Source of the DNA: an uncultured Sulfurovum sp. | GTDB taxonomy: Bacteria; Campylobacterota; Campylobacteria; Campylobacterales; Sulfurovaceae | DNA: 11,697 bases | Direction: 5' to 3' | Assembly: GCA_947311605.1 (NCBI GenBank) | Contig: CAMZLC010000108.1 | Coordinates: 1 to 11,697, forward strand | In this document: positions 1-7,067 of the stretch, piece by piece | How positions within the stretch are numbered: the stretch's first letter is position 1 | Layout of the letters: every line of letters begins with the position of its first letter | Translations under genes and position numbers: made by a program | Notes under the pieces: generated by a model | Seen by the model: the letters and a program-made list of their open reading frames with translations, nothing else | The model's database searches: none | What the model was told of the DNA's origin: nothing

Positions 1-1922
1 CCTTGTAGTCCTGTAGTAAATGCCTTAGGGAAAAGTGCCTTGGTTATTTCGTAGCCACCATCTTTGAAATCATTGTTACGTTTGATGGCCTGTAGTTCGT
101 CTAGTTGTTCTAAAACTACATCTGCGTCTATGGGATAGTTATCCACTATTTTACGTAATGTTTCCTCATCTAAGTTTGTCGGCACAACACTCTCATCTAT
201 CGTTCCAGACTTGTCGTTTATCTCGTCCACTAAAGAACGCACAAAATCTTTTTCTGTAAAGTCCACATAGTAATGCAAGTCAAAAGTCTCTTCTTTCACC
301 CTAGACATATATTCGTTCACAGGCAAGCGTAAGCCACGCCCTACTTCTTGGAGTTTAGAAGTCACAGAACCTGATGCACGCAGTTTACATATCTGAAACA
401 CATTTGGGTTATCCCATCCCTCTCTAAGTGTCCATTTAGAAAATATAAAACGCCGTACGTTATCTAAACTTAGCAAGCTCTCCTTGTCATGGAGTATCTC
501 GTTTATCTCTTTTTCTATCTTGTCATCTTTTTCAGAGTTGTCTTTAGAGAAGTACCCACCATGTATGAGAGACAAGTCTTTAAGAGACTTTTTCAAGTAC
601 GCTACATAAAAAGTATCTGTCTCAGTTTTAAGTAGCTTTTCTATATGCCCTTTGGCTATGGCTTCAAACTTGGACTTCAATGACCCTGCTATGTTGTTAC
701 CATCACGGTAGCCCTCTATATCATCTATAAAAAACAGCGTCAGAGGCTTTATCTTTACCTCGCGTGTGAGTAACTCACGCTCTAGTTCAAAATGCTTTTT
801 GACTGTTCTTTCTATCATCTTATCTTGTAAGCTAGAGGCATAAGAGTATGGGTTTATGGTCATGTTTTTAGTAAGCACTAGTCCATTTGAGAGTACGACT
901 TTAGACTTGTTCATCTCAGCTATGCTCAGCCCTTGCATCTGCTCATGTATCTTAGAGAGTGATGCTTTTTTGATGAGCTTATGGCTAGACTTTTTACCGT
1001 TAACATTGAGCTCGAAGTGGGCTTCCGCTGCAGAACTAGACTTTAGCGTGAGTCCTATGCCCTTACCATCTTCAAACTCCTCTACATGTGCCACCACTCC
1101 TTTTACGAGGTTGTTGTTAAAAGAGTCTACCGCAGAGAGTTTGTAAACCAAGTTTTTGATGTCACCATCAAAAGTAGCACCATAACGTATGATGTACTGT
1201 GAGTCAAACTTCTCTATGTTTTTCCATGTGGCATTGGCTGTTTTAAACTTATGCGGTTCATCTATGATGGTAAATGGTTTTACAGAAGCTATGGCACCAA
1301 ATGCCGTGTTGTACTTATCGAAAAGACTCACATCAAACTTTTTACTCATGGTATCGGAGTTTATCATCCCTGCATTGATGACAAGGACATGAATGCTCTT
1401 CGCCCCAAAGCTGTTCGCCTCTACGAACTGACTTACCGCTTGTGGCATGTACTCTTTCTTTTTTTTACTACCTTTTTTACTCTCTACGATATAGGTTTTT
1501 AACTCACAGCCATACTCTTGTCTAAAGTGTTCTTTGCTGGCTTTAGACTTTAAAAAGTTTACCGTCCCTGCTTTTATGGAGAGTGTAGGCACGATGACTA
1601 TAAACTTGCGTATGCCTAAGTTTTTTTCTAGCTCAAACATCATCTTGGTATAGGTGTAGGTTTTCCCAGTCCCCGTCTCCATAGAGATGTCTAAGATGTT
1701 AGAACCAGACGCTCTATACCAGTCTTTCGCGCTAAAGTCCTGTTGGAGGGTCACCATGTTGCCACCCAGTTTAAAATAGCTTAGCTCTATGCTAGGGTTA
1801 GATACATTTGCCATAGCTCTGTCTTCATCTGCTACAGCTCTAGCTCCACTAAAAGCCCCCAACAGTGCCTTAGTCGCTGCGACCTGATGCTCTAAATTAC
1901 GCTCAAATTTAAACCCTGCCAT
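1..1922 (-). CDS. res: Type III restriction enzyme, Res (helicase/endonuclease) subunit, 3' end cut by window
   Basis: ATP-dependent translocase and nuclease subunit of a type III restriction-modification system; with Mod it cuts DNA carrying unmodified sites. I translated the frame by hand from the ATG at 1922; it stays open to base 1, giving about 640 residues. Seen: Walker A METGTGKT (GTGKT at residues 84-88), motif II DEPH at 221-224 (the DEPH form is typical of type III Res), motif V region REGWDNPN near 500-507 and motif VI QEVGRGLRLP at 525-534. These are the SF2 helicase motifs in normal order and spacing. Family members usually run 900-1000 residues, with the PD-(D/E)xK nuclease domain at the C-terminus, which lies outside the window, so intactness cannot be judged. 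The start is fixed by the TGATG overlap with the mod stop, implying translational coupling. Confidence 0.95.
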   Translation of the reverse strand, partial: MAGFKFERNLEHQVAATKALLGAFSGARAVADEDRAMANVSNPSIELSYFKLGGNMVTLQQDFSAKDWYRASGSNILDISMETGTGKTYTYTKMMFELEKNLGIRKFIVIVPTLSIKAGTVNFLKSKASKEHFRQEYGCELKTYIVESKKGSKKKKEYMPQAVSQFVEANSFGAKSIHVLVINAGMINSDTMSKKFDVSLFDKYNTAFGAIASVKPFTIIDEPHKFKTANATWKNIEKFDSQYIIRYGATFDGDIKNLVYKLSAVDSFNNNLVKGVVAHVEEFEDGKGIGLTLKSSSAAEAHFELNVNGKKSSHKLIKKASLSKIHEQMQGLSIAEMNKSKVVLSNGLVLTKNMTINPYSYASSLQDKMIERTVKKHFELERELLTREVKIKPLTLFFIDDIEGYRDGNNIAGSLKSKFEAIAKGHIEKLLKTETDTFYVAYLKKSLKDLSLIHGGYFSKDNSEKDDKIEKEINEILHDKESLLSLDNVRRFIFSKWTLREGWDNPNVFQICKLRASGSVTSKLQEVGRGLRLPVNEYMSRVKEETFDLHYYVDFTEKDFVRSLVDEINDKSGTIDESVVPTNLDEETLRKIVDNYPIDADVVLEQLDELQAIKRNNDFKDGGYEITKALFPKAFTTGLQ

Positions 1923-3847
1923 CAGTAGCGTACCACCATCTCTAGGTCTATCTCTTTTTTGTTGGTGTAGACTTTCAACGCTTCACTGAGTTCTCTTTGG
2001 TACTTGCTCTCAAAGTTGTAGCCAAAGAGTACAAGTTTTGAAGGCTCAAAGGTTTTCTCTTCATCGAGTTTTGCCATGAGGGCTTTAAGTGCCTCTGTAC
2101 TAAAGCCTTGTTGCATAAAGTACAGTGTGTTTGCTCCATACTGTGCCGTGTAGTCACCCAGCATCACCTCTTCCAAAGGCTCTGTAAGTTTAGCACTGTC
2201 ATAGGCTTTCCATGTAACCAGAAGTGTCTCTAGCTCCTCCTCACTCAAGTCACTACCGTTAAAAAGTTGAGTATTATCACCAAGTTCTGCTATGTCGTCC
2301 ATATAGCCCTCAAATACTGGCGTAGTCTCGAATATTTTGAAGCCACTTTTGTCACCTAGCTTTTCAGAGGCTTTTTCTATGCGTGCTTTGGTAATGTCAA
2401 AGATGGTGTTGTACCCTGCTTTGTAGGCTTCAGATTTTTCATCAGTCTTTTCAGGTATTTGCACGGTGATGAACTTTCGGTTTCCACCATCTTCTGCGTT
2501 GAGTGCCATCACTGCATGAGCTGTTGTTCCTGAACCTGCGAAGAAATCTAGGATTAGGTCGTTATTTTTTGTTGAATTAATTAAAAAGTCCTTTATCATA
2601 TGTAATGACTTTGGACTTGTAAAAATTTTAGTAGGAAATATTTCACCTAATATTTTAGTGCCAGTATCAGATGTATATTTACTATCAAACAAATATGATT
2701 TAAGTTTTGTTCGCTTAGTATCTCCATCCTGATTTAAGTATACTTTTTCGTTTAAATCATATTCTTCTCTCTTCTTTACAAAACTAACTTCTAAAAAATG
2801 TATCTTTTGAAGAAAAGTATCTTTTCCCCAACGCCAACAACCATCATCGCCATTTGATAACCTTGGTAATATTTCAATATCATTATCTAGTTTTTTTTCT
2901 AACGAAATTTTTTTTGTTTTTTCGTTAAAAAATATAGAATAATACATATTGGGTCTATCTTCTCTTCGAGAATTTGAACCCCTTTTCCTTAATCCTTGTT
3001 TTCTATATTTTCCATTTTTAGCTTCAAATCTATACTCAGATAGTTGTTTTTCATTTAAGTCTATTCCATAAGAAGTATATGTATCAGTTTTTTGATATAT
3101 TAATGCATATTCATGGGCAAGGGCAATATCTTTGCTATCACTTCGCCCCGCAATATTATTAACAATTGACATTTGACTTATAAAATTTTCCTCCCCAAAT
3201 ACCTCATCACAAAGAAGTTTAAGCTGAGATACTTCGTTGTCATCTATACTTATAAAAATAACCCCATCCTCACGCAAGAGTTCACGTGCCACATACAGCC
3301 GTGGGTACATAAACGTAAGCCAAGCAGAGTGAGAGTTGGACTTAGAACTTGTAAACTCCAGTATACGCCCTGCTTCGTCTTCGTCTATGCCCGCTAGACG
3401 GCTTAGCTCACCCACAGTAAATTTTCTATCATCATTGTATACAAAGCCATCCCCACCTGTGTTGTAAGGTGGGTCGATGTATATCATTTTAATTGACTCA
3501 GAGTAGGCATTGCTAAGGTGTTTTAACACCTCTAGGTTGTCACCCTTTATGAGTAGGTTTTCACTCTTTTTGTGGGCATCTTTGGCATTGTGTTCTTTGT
3601 CTTCTTTGAGCAAGGTACGTGGGTTTTCATTGGCAAGGAGTCGTGCATAGGACTTACCCAGCCAGTTAAGCGAGTAACTCTCTTTACTTAGCTCTAACCC
3701 TGCATCACCCACTATCTCCTCCATCTTGTGACTCATAAAGTTCCCCTCTTTGTCAAAACAGTTTGGGAAATGCTTTTTAAGCATGGCTAATTGGGTAGAG
3801 TTTGAGGTGCTGTGGGTGTTGTCGTATAGTTTTTCTTTTTTTGGCAT
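1922..3847 (-). CDS. mod: Type III DNA methyltransferase, Mod subunit (N6-adenine)
   Basis: Transfers methyl from S-adenosylmethionine to adenine in the recognition site and supplies sequence specificity to the Mod-Res complex. 641 residues, normal for the family. Catalytic motif IV is IDPPYNTGG with DPPY at 125-128; the SAM-binding motif I, DFFAGSGTTAHAV, comes later with FAGSG at 436-440. Motif IV before motif I is the beta-class order of type III Mod enzymes. The stretch between them (about 223-435) is the expected target-recognition region and is strikingly AT-rich. The frame is intact through it and through two runs of eight A. The ATG at 3847 has only a weak AAAAGAG as ribosome site. 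The stop TGA overlaps the ATG of res. The methylated sequence cannot be predicted from this alone. Confidence 0.96.
   Translation of the reverse strand: MPKKEKLYDNTHSTSNSTQLAMLKKHFPNCFDKEGNFMSHKMEEIVGDAGLELSKESYSLNWLGKSYARLLANENPRTLLKEDKEHNAKDAHKKSENLLIKGDNLEVLKHLSNAYSESIKMIYIDPPYNTGGDGFVYNDDRKFTVGELSRLAGIDEDEAGRILEFTSSKSNSHSAWLTFMYPRLYVARELLREDGVIFISIDDNEVSQLKLLCDEVFGEENFISQMSIVNNIAGRSDSKDIALAHEYALIYQKTDTYTSYGIDLNEKQLSEYRFEAKNGKYRKQGLRKRGSNSRREDRPNMYYSIFFNEKTKKISLEKKLDNDIEILPRLSNGDDGCWRWGKDTFLQKIHFLEVSFVKKREEYDLNEKVYLNQDGDTKRTKLKSYLFDSKYTSDTGTKILGEIFPTKIFTSPKSLHMIKDFLINSTKNNDLILDFFAGSGTTAHAVMALNAEDGGNRKFITVQIPEKTDEKSEAYKAGYNTIFDITKARIEKASEKLGDKSGFKIFETTPVFEGYMDDIAELGDNTQLFNGSDLSEEELETLLVTWKAYDSAKLTEPLEEVMLGDYTAQYGANTLYFMQQGFSTEALKALMAKLDEEKTFEPSKLVLFGYNFESKYQRELSEALKVYTNKKEIDLEMVVRY
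2545..3180 (-). other. AT-rich target-recognition segment inside mod
   Basis: Hand counts of G+C in 60-base lines: 14/60 at 2581-2640, 10/60 at 2881-2940 and 14/60 at 3001-3060, against 27/60 at 2101-2160 and 26/60 at 3301-3360 in the same gene. The edges are approximate. They map to residues of about 223 to 435, just after the first catalytic half and just before motif I, which is where type III Mod proteins carry the target-recognition domain. I infer that the segment came from a different donor by recombination in the conserved flanks. Confidence 0.7.
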
Positions 3848-3882
3848 AGGTTAAGACTCTTTTGCATGAAATAATAATAGAT

Positions 3883-3888
3883 ATTTTA
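3883..3888 (-). promoter_or_regulatory. Possible -10 box for mod-res
   Basis: TAAAAT on the minus strand, about 35 bases before the mod ATG; a TATTAT at 3871-3876 is an alternative. There is no recognisable -35. It is the only AT-rich gap directly before mod, but readthrough from the ORF6N gene is also possible. Confidence 0.25.
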
Positions 3889-3907
3889 GCGTAATGTACT
3901 TATACAT

Positions 3908-3988
3908 TTACTTCAAAAACCCCATCACCTTCTCATCAACCAACTTAGAACTAGACACCAACTCATCCAGAGCCTTTTTGAGTTTATG
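3908..3988 (-). pseudogene. Orphaned C-terminal tail of the ORF6N gene
   Basis: Reading the minus strand from 3988 gives HKLKKALDELVSSSKLVDEK followed by VMGFLK and a TAA at 3908-3910. It has no start codon, is one base out of frame with the ORF6N stop at 3996-3998, and reads as a charged amphipathic helix. It fits the end of the ORF6N protein, whose in-frame sequence EIDRKYEK is of the same helical kind and breaks off at 4071. The sequence between the two is the hairpin-rich element at 3991-4076. I infer that one original reading frame was split by that element. Confidence 0.65.
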
Positions 3989-3990
3989 GT

Positions 3991-4076
3991 TTCTCCTACA
4001 CGGCTACGCTTTGCTCCGACCGTTTCGGTTCCGAAGCTATAAAAGTAAAGCAGTTTACTTTTATGTTACGCTTCTC
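3991..4076 (-). repeat. Hairpin-rich inserted element (about 81 bp) in the ORF6N gene
   Basis: Contains a perfect 11-bp inverted repeat ATAAAAGTAAA/TTTACTTTTAT around a 4-base loop (4039-4064) and an imperfect 30-base hairpin at 4008-4037 (outer GCTT/AAGC, inner ACCG/CGGT around TTT). TACGCTT is directly repeated at 4005-4011 and 4067-4073, and TTCTC at 3991-3995 and 4072-4076; the two TTCTC copies are 81 bases apart and may be a target duplication. It encodes no protein of its own. It interrupts what looks like one gene and brings in an in-frame TAG. A non-autonomous MITE-like or RPE-like palindromic element fits best. The exact ends are uncertain by a few bases, because the downstream tail is one base out of frame. 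Confidence 0.6.
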
Positions 4077-4493
4077 ATACTTTCGGTCTATCTCTATGAG
4101 TTGTTTTGCAAGAGCGTTATAATGTTTAGAAAATTCTCTTAGTTTTGTGAAGATACGCATGATGGCTATGTTTACATCTACTGCTACTTTACTTCTAAGG
4201 ACTGTAGCAAGCATATACACTCCTTGCTCAGTGAAAACGTATGGCATTTTTCTTAAACCCATAACATCAGCATTGGAAGTCACAATTTGTGACTTCCAAT
4301 TATCAAACTCTTCTTTGCTAAGTTGAAACATAAAATCATTTGGAAATCTATCTAAGTTTCGTTTTACAGCTTGGTTAAGGACTCTATTTTCCACTTGATA
4401 CAACTTTGCCAATTCTCTATCTAGTATCACCTGCTTACCACGTAATGTCAATATCTTAGAACTTATCTCACCTTGCACTATCAACTCATCCAT
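3996..4493 (-). CDS. ORF6N-domain protein, C-terminus replaced by inserted element
   Basis: About 165 residues. The first 110 or so match the ORF6N domain: TLRGKQVILDRELAKLY, then NQAVKRNLDRFPNDFMFQLS, SQIVTSN, PYVFTEQGVYMLATVLRS and NIAIMRIF. ORF6N is a domain of phage antirepressor-like and presumed DNA-binding proteins, common in prophages and restriction loci; its biochemical role is unsettled. The ATG at 4493 is preferred because AGGAG lies six bases before it; a TTG one codon upstream would leave only three. After IEIDRKYEK the last 24 or so codons, ending SEPKRSEQSVAV, come from the inserted hairpin element and end at its TAG. The original tail remains at 3908-3988. The N-terminal domain is whole, so the protein may still work. 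It lies between the helicase and mod on the same strand. Confidence 0.85.
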   Translation of the reverse strand: MDELIVQGEISSKILTLRGKQVILDRELAKLYQVENRVLNQAVKRNLDRFPNDFMFQLSKEEFDNWKSQIVTSNADVMGLRKMPYVFTEQGVYMLATVLRSKVAVDVNIAIMRIFTKLREFSKHYNALAKQLIEIDRKYEKRNIKVNCFTFIASEPKRSEQSVAV

Positions 4494-4543
4494 CAAATAC
4501 TCCTCTTGTTTATAGAAGTATTGTAGTAGGAAAAATCACTCAT

Positions 4544-4578
4544 GGTTAAAAATATGGCATATTGACATATTTTTAATC
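4544..4578 (-). terminator. Perfect 11-bp palindrome at the helicase 3' end
   Basis: TTAAAAATATG (4546-4556) and CATATTTTTAA (4566-4576) are exact reverse complements around a 9-base loop, with a G-C pair beyond a G-T pair outside. It covers the helicase stop codon TAA at 4573-4575 and lies about 50 bases before the ORF6N start. It could be a weak terminator, though the stem is nearly all A-T and no T-run follows at once. An operator for an ORF6N promoter is an alternative. Confidence 0.35.
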
Positions 4579-6291
4579 CATAAACACCATACAAAGCCGA
4601 ATATCATCATAACTCACCTCACCACTTAATGCCTCAAACACAGGCTTGAGACGTAGTTTTCCATCGTCAGAGAAGTTCTCTGGCATCTTTTTTGTCATGA
4701 GTTTTAGTACTACAGTTTCTACGGCACCAAAGGTCTCTTCAATAGGTTTATATTTATTCATATCAAATTCGGGTTCTTCTTCTTTTATGAGAGCTAGATG
4801 TTGAACTATCGTTCCTTTGGCTAGTCCTCTGTTGGTCGCTAGTTTTATGAGTGTATCAGACTTGGCTATGAGGTTTTTGGTCTTTTTGTGTGTCGGTGTG
4901 ACATAGGCTGAGTGTGAGGGTTTCCCTGCTTTGATATTGGCTCGCTCTTCTTCTATCTTCGCCTTTTCTACTACCCCTCCCATGTGGCGGATATGCTCTT
5001 CGCATTGTGACGCAAAAGCTTCTGGACTTAGAGACTCCACAAGCTCTCTAGCCTTGAGCGATGCCCCTTTGATACGGCTATCAACATGGAGTATGAGAGG
5101 GTCTACACGCAACGCCATAGGGTTTAGCCCCATGAGCCGTAAGCCTTCTATGTTTTTGATACGTGAAAGTGCCACATACCCCTGCCCAGACTCGAAGGTC
5201 TTAGAGAGGTCTATCTCTGCAGCGTCTAGGGTCATCCCCTGAGATTTATGTATGGTGATAGCCCATGCCAGACGTAGGGGTACTTGCGATACAGTGGCGG
5301 TGACTTTACCACTGTCATTTTCTAGCGACCAATCCTCCATATCTAGCTTAATCTTCCTGCCATCGGTGGTGCGTACAATGGGCATCTTGTCTATGGGACT
5401 AAAGCTCTCTACTTTTCCTGTGGTACCATTGACATAGCCTGCTTCTGCATTGTTTTTGATGAAGATGACTACTGCACCCTTTTTAAGTGTCAGACGCTCC
5501 AAAACCAGTGAAGATTTAAAGATTTTCTCTATGTTCTTCTCTGTGCCTTTATGGTCACAGACAAAAAGCTTCTCAACCCCCTCTAGCTTCTCTAACTCCT
5601 CTTGGTTGATGCGATCTACATCTAGGTTGTGGGTGTAGAGTCTGGTAGGTGTGTCTATGGCGAGTGTGGCTTCGTGTCTGCTGGCTAATAATTTTTCGGA
5701 TGTAGTGCTTATCTCTCCCATGCGTATGTCATCTAGTATACTTATGAGCCTGCTATCATCTTGTCTAAACTTCTCTTCTAGGTAGCAAGTTTGCAGTTCT
5801 AGTGCCTTCCACGCCTCAGACTGCCACGCAAAGCGTTTGTCTTTAGGTGTCCTACTCACAGGTGGGAGCTGAAAGAAATCACCAGATATCACCACTTGCA
5901 CCCCACCAAAAGGCACATCTGTACCCTTAAACCCACGCAGTATCATATCCATCGCAGAAAACATCTCAGGAGAGACCATGGAAATTTCATCGATGATAAG
6001 AAGCCTTAGCTTAGAAAAACGCGTCTTCAAGTACTTCTTGTCCAACAAAAAGTCTACATAGCCCTCATCTATACTCTCACGTATGCCTAATGAAAAGAAA
6101 GAGTGTATCGTCTGCCCACCCAAATGTGAAGCCGCTATCCCCGTAGGTGCCACAATAGTCGGATATACCCGACGTTCTCTTAAGTACTGTGTATATTGGT
6201 TAAGGAGGTAGGTTTTACCCGTCCCTGCTGACCCTGTGATGAAGACGTTTTTGCCTGATTTTAGTATGTTTTCTGCTGTGTTTTGTTTCAT
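4573..6291 (-). CDS. PIF1-like SF1 DNA helicase with C-terminal helix-turn-helix
   Basis: 572 residues. ATP-driven DNA helicase of the PIF1/RecD-like branch of superfamily 1. Seen: Walker A ITGSAGTGKT (GTGKT at 23-27), PTGIAASHLGGQTIHSFF at 49-66 (PIF1 motif Ia type), Walker B LLIIDEISMV at 97-106, GDFFQLPPV at 137-145, LRLAWAITIHKSQGMTL at 339-355 (motif V type) and GYVALSRIKN at 371-380 (motif VI). Residues 465-503 (TKNLIAKSDTLIKLATNRGL, then TIVQHL) resemble the HTH_40 domain found at the C-termini of some RecQ and PIF1-like helicases. The middle, 400-460, is charged and helical. The ATG at 6291 is the only plausible start and has no Shine-Dalgarno; a TATAAT lies seven bases before it. The role is probably replication or repair, or defence given the restriction neighbours; the sequence does not decide. 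Confidence 0.93.
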   Translation of the reverse strand: MKQNTAENILKSGKNVFITGSAGTGKTYLLNQYTQYLRERRVYPTIVAPTGIAASHLGGQTIHSFFSLGIRESIDEGYVDFLLDKKYLKTRFSKLRLLIIDEISMVSPEMFSAMDMILRGFKGTDVPFGGVQVVISGDFFQLPPVSRTPKDKRFAWQSEAWKALELQTCYLEEKFRQDDSRLISILDDIRMGEISTTSEKLLASRHEATLAIDTPTRLYTHNLDVDRINQEELEKLEGVEKLFVCDHKGTEKNIEKIFKSSLVLERLTLKKGAVVIFIKNNAEAGYVNGTTGKVESFSPIDKMPIVRTTDGRKIKLDMEDWSLENDSGKVTATVSQVPLRLAWAITIHKSQGMTLDAAEIDLSKTFESGQGYVALSRIKNIEGLRLMGLNPMALRVDPLILHVDSRIKGASLKARELVESLSPEAFASQCEEHIRHMGGVVEKAKIEEERANIKAGKPSHSAYVTPTHKKTKNLIAKSDTLIKLATNRGLAKGTIVQHLALIKEEEPEFDMNKYKPIEETFGAVETVVLKLMTKKMPENFSDDGKLRLKPVFEALSGEVSYDDIRLCMVFMD

Positions 6292-6298
6292 GGGGAGT

Positions 6299-6304
6299 AT
6301 TATA
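6299..6304 (-). promoter_or_regulatory. -10 box of a probably leaderless helicase promoter
   Basis: Minus strand ACGC-TATAAT-AC; the box ends seven bases before the helicase ATG, so transcription should start at or within a base or two of the start codon. The bases between are ACTCCCC, with no Shine-Dalgarno. The same 12-base core occurs before the uracil-DNA glycosylase at 7586-7597. There is no -35 match, as is usual for Campylobacterota. Confidence 0.55.
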
Positions 6305-6355
6305 GCGTCCGTATCTATGGTTTGGTTGTTTTATTTTCCATTAAGAGAATTTGAG

Positions 6356-6361
6356 TATAGT
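6356..6361 (+). promoter_or_regulatory. Possible -10 box for the DUF2892 gene
   Basis: TATAGT, 35 bases before the ATG at 6397, in the 105-base divergent gap shared with the helicase promoter. Upstream it is T-rich (TTATTTTCC) with no clear -35. The following AAGGA at 6384-6388 is a good ribosome site, eight bases from the ATG. Confidence 0.35.
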
Positions 6362-6396
6362 TTCAGCTTATTACATCAATTACAAGGAATAGTATC

Positions 6397-6591
6397 ATGA
6401 ATGCATTAAAAATGGCAAAATTCTGTAGACCTTTTCGTATAGTACTGGGCGCTGCCCTCATCGGCTATGGATATTACAGCGGAAACAGCTGGTTTTATCT
6501 CGGAGCACTTCCGCTTGTAACCGGACTGATCGGGCTCTGTCCTGCCTGCGCCATCACTGGGCAGTGCACAATCACTGGCAAAGCGAAGTAG
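6397..6591 (+). CDS. Small DUF2892 (YgaP-like transmembrane) inner-membrane protein
   Basis: 64 residues. It matches the DUF2892 pattern: a short basic N-terminus (KMAKFCRPFRI), a first membrane helix at about 14-28, a second at about 32-48, then the typical TGLIGLCPAC turn. Three cysteines (48, 51, 57) sit in CPACAITGQC at the membrane exit; the first CP is common in the family and the extra ones could bind metal or be redox active, which is inference. In YgaP this two-helix unit anchors a rhodanese; here it stands alone. AAGGA at 6384-6388 supports the start. The next gene begins two bases after the stop, so the two are probably cotranscribed. Confidence 0.85.
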   Translation: MNALKMAKFCRPFRIVLGAALIGYGYYSGNSWFYLGALPLVTGLIGLCPACAITGQCTITGKAK

Positions 6592-6593
6592 TA

Positions 6594-7031
6594 TTGAAAA
6601 TATTTTTTCATCTGGTCGGCTGGACTGCTACTGCGCTGCTACTGCTGCAACTGATCAAGGTCGATATACCCGAAGCACCGCAGACAACAGCAGCAGACAA
6701 GATCTCCGCGCCCCCAGAGATTGCTACTCTGCTCAGGCGCTCCTGTAATAACTGCCACTCCAACACCACCCATTGGCCCTGGTATGCCAACATTGCCCCT
6801 ATCTCTTTTGAGGTCAAAGGGCATGTCAGAGACGGCAGAAAATGGCTGAACTTTGACATCTGGAATCAGTATGACGAGAAGAAACAGCAGGAGCGACTGC
6901 AGGGTATTGTGGACACCATCGATGCCAAGATGCCCCTTCCCTCCTATATCTGGGCGCATCCCAATGCCAACCTTAGCAAAGAGGAGAGAAGAAGCATCAA
7001 AACATGGGCACAAGCCCTCATCAAAGAGTAA
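6594..7031 (+). CDS. Membrane-anchored c-type haem-binding domain protein
   Basis: 145 residues from the TTG at 6594. The N-terminus KIFFHLVGWTATALLLLQLI is one hydrophobic helix that should export or anchor the protein, leaving the rest in the periplasm. SCNNCHSN (CxxCH, cysteines 51 and 54, His55) followed by THWPWYANIAPISF and GRKWLNF is the signature of the haem-binding domain Haem_bd (PF14376). PLPSYIW near 114-120 supplies a possible distal methionine just before it (Met113). Start: an in-frame GTG at 6564 would add ten residues overlapping the previous gene and spoil the signal helix, so TTG two bases after that gene's stop is preferred; its ribosome site (GCGAAG) is weak. Probable redox or haem-sensing role beside the DUF2892 protein; the partner is unknown. 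Confidence 0.87.
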   Translation: MKIFFHLVGWTATALLLLQLIKVDIPEAPQTTAADKISAPPEIATLLRRSCNNCHSNTTHWPWYANIAPISFEVKGHVRDGRKWLNFDIWNQYDEKKQQERLQGIVDTIDAKMPLPSYIWAHPNANLSKEERRSIKTWAQALIKE

Positions 7032-7051
7032 TTAAGACAAAAATACTCTTT
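7023..7051 (+). terminator. Probable terminator after the haem-binding gene
   Basis: AAAGAGTA (7023-7030) and TACTCTTT (7044-7051) form a perfect 8-bp stem around a 13-base loop, followed by TTATT. It overlaps the TAA stop at 7029-7031 and precedes the promoter of the next gene. The stem is AT-rich and the loop long, so termination may be partial. Confidence 0.45.
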
Positions 7052-7067
7052 TATTAATGCTTTTTTA

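Noticed and set aside
2891..2922. Two runs of eight A (coding strand) in mod as phase-variation tracts
   Set aside because: They fall in the AT-rich recognition block where Lys codons are expected; the frame is intact, and phase-variable mod genes usually carry longer or multi-base repeats. No evidence of switching.
6564..6593. GTG at 6564 as the start of the haem-binding gene
   Set aside because: It adds ten polar residues before the export helix and overlaps the preceding gene; the TTG at 6594 gives a normal signal-anchor.
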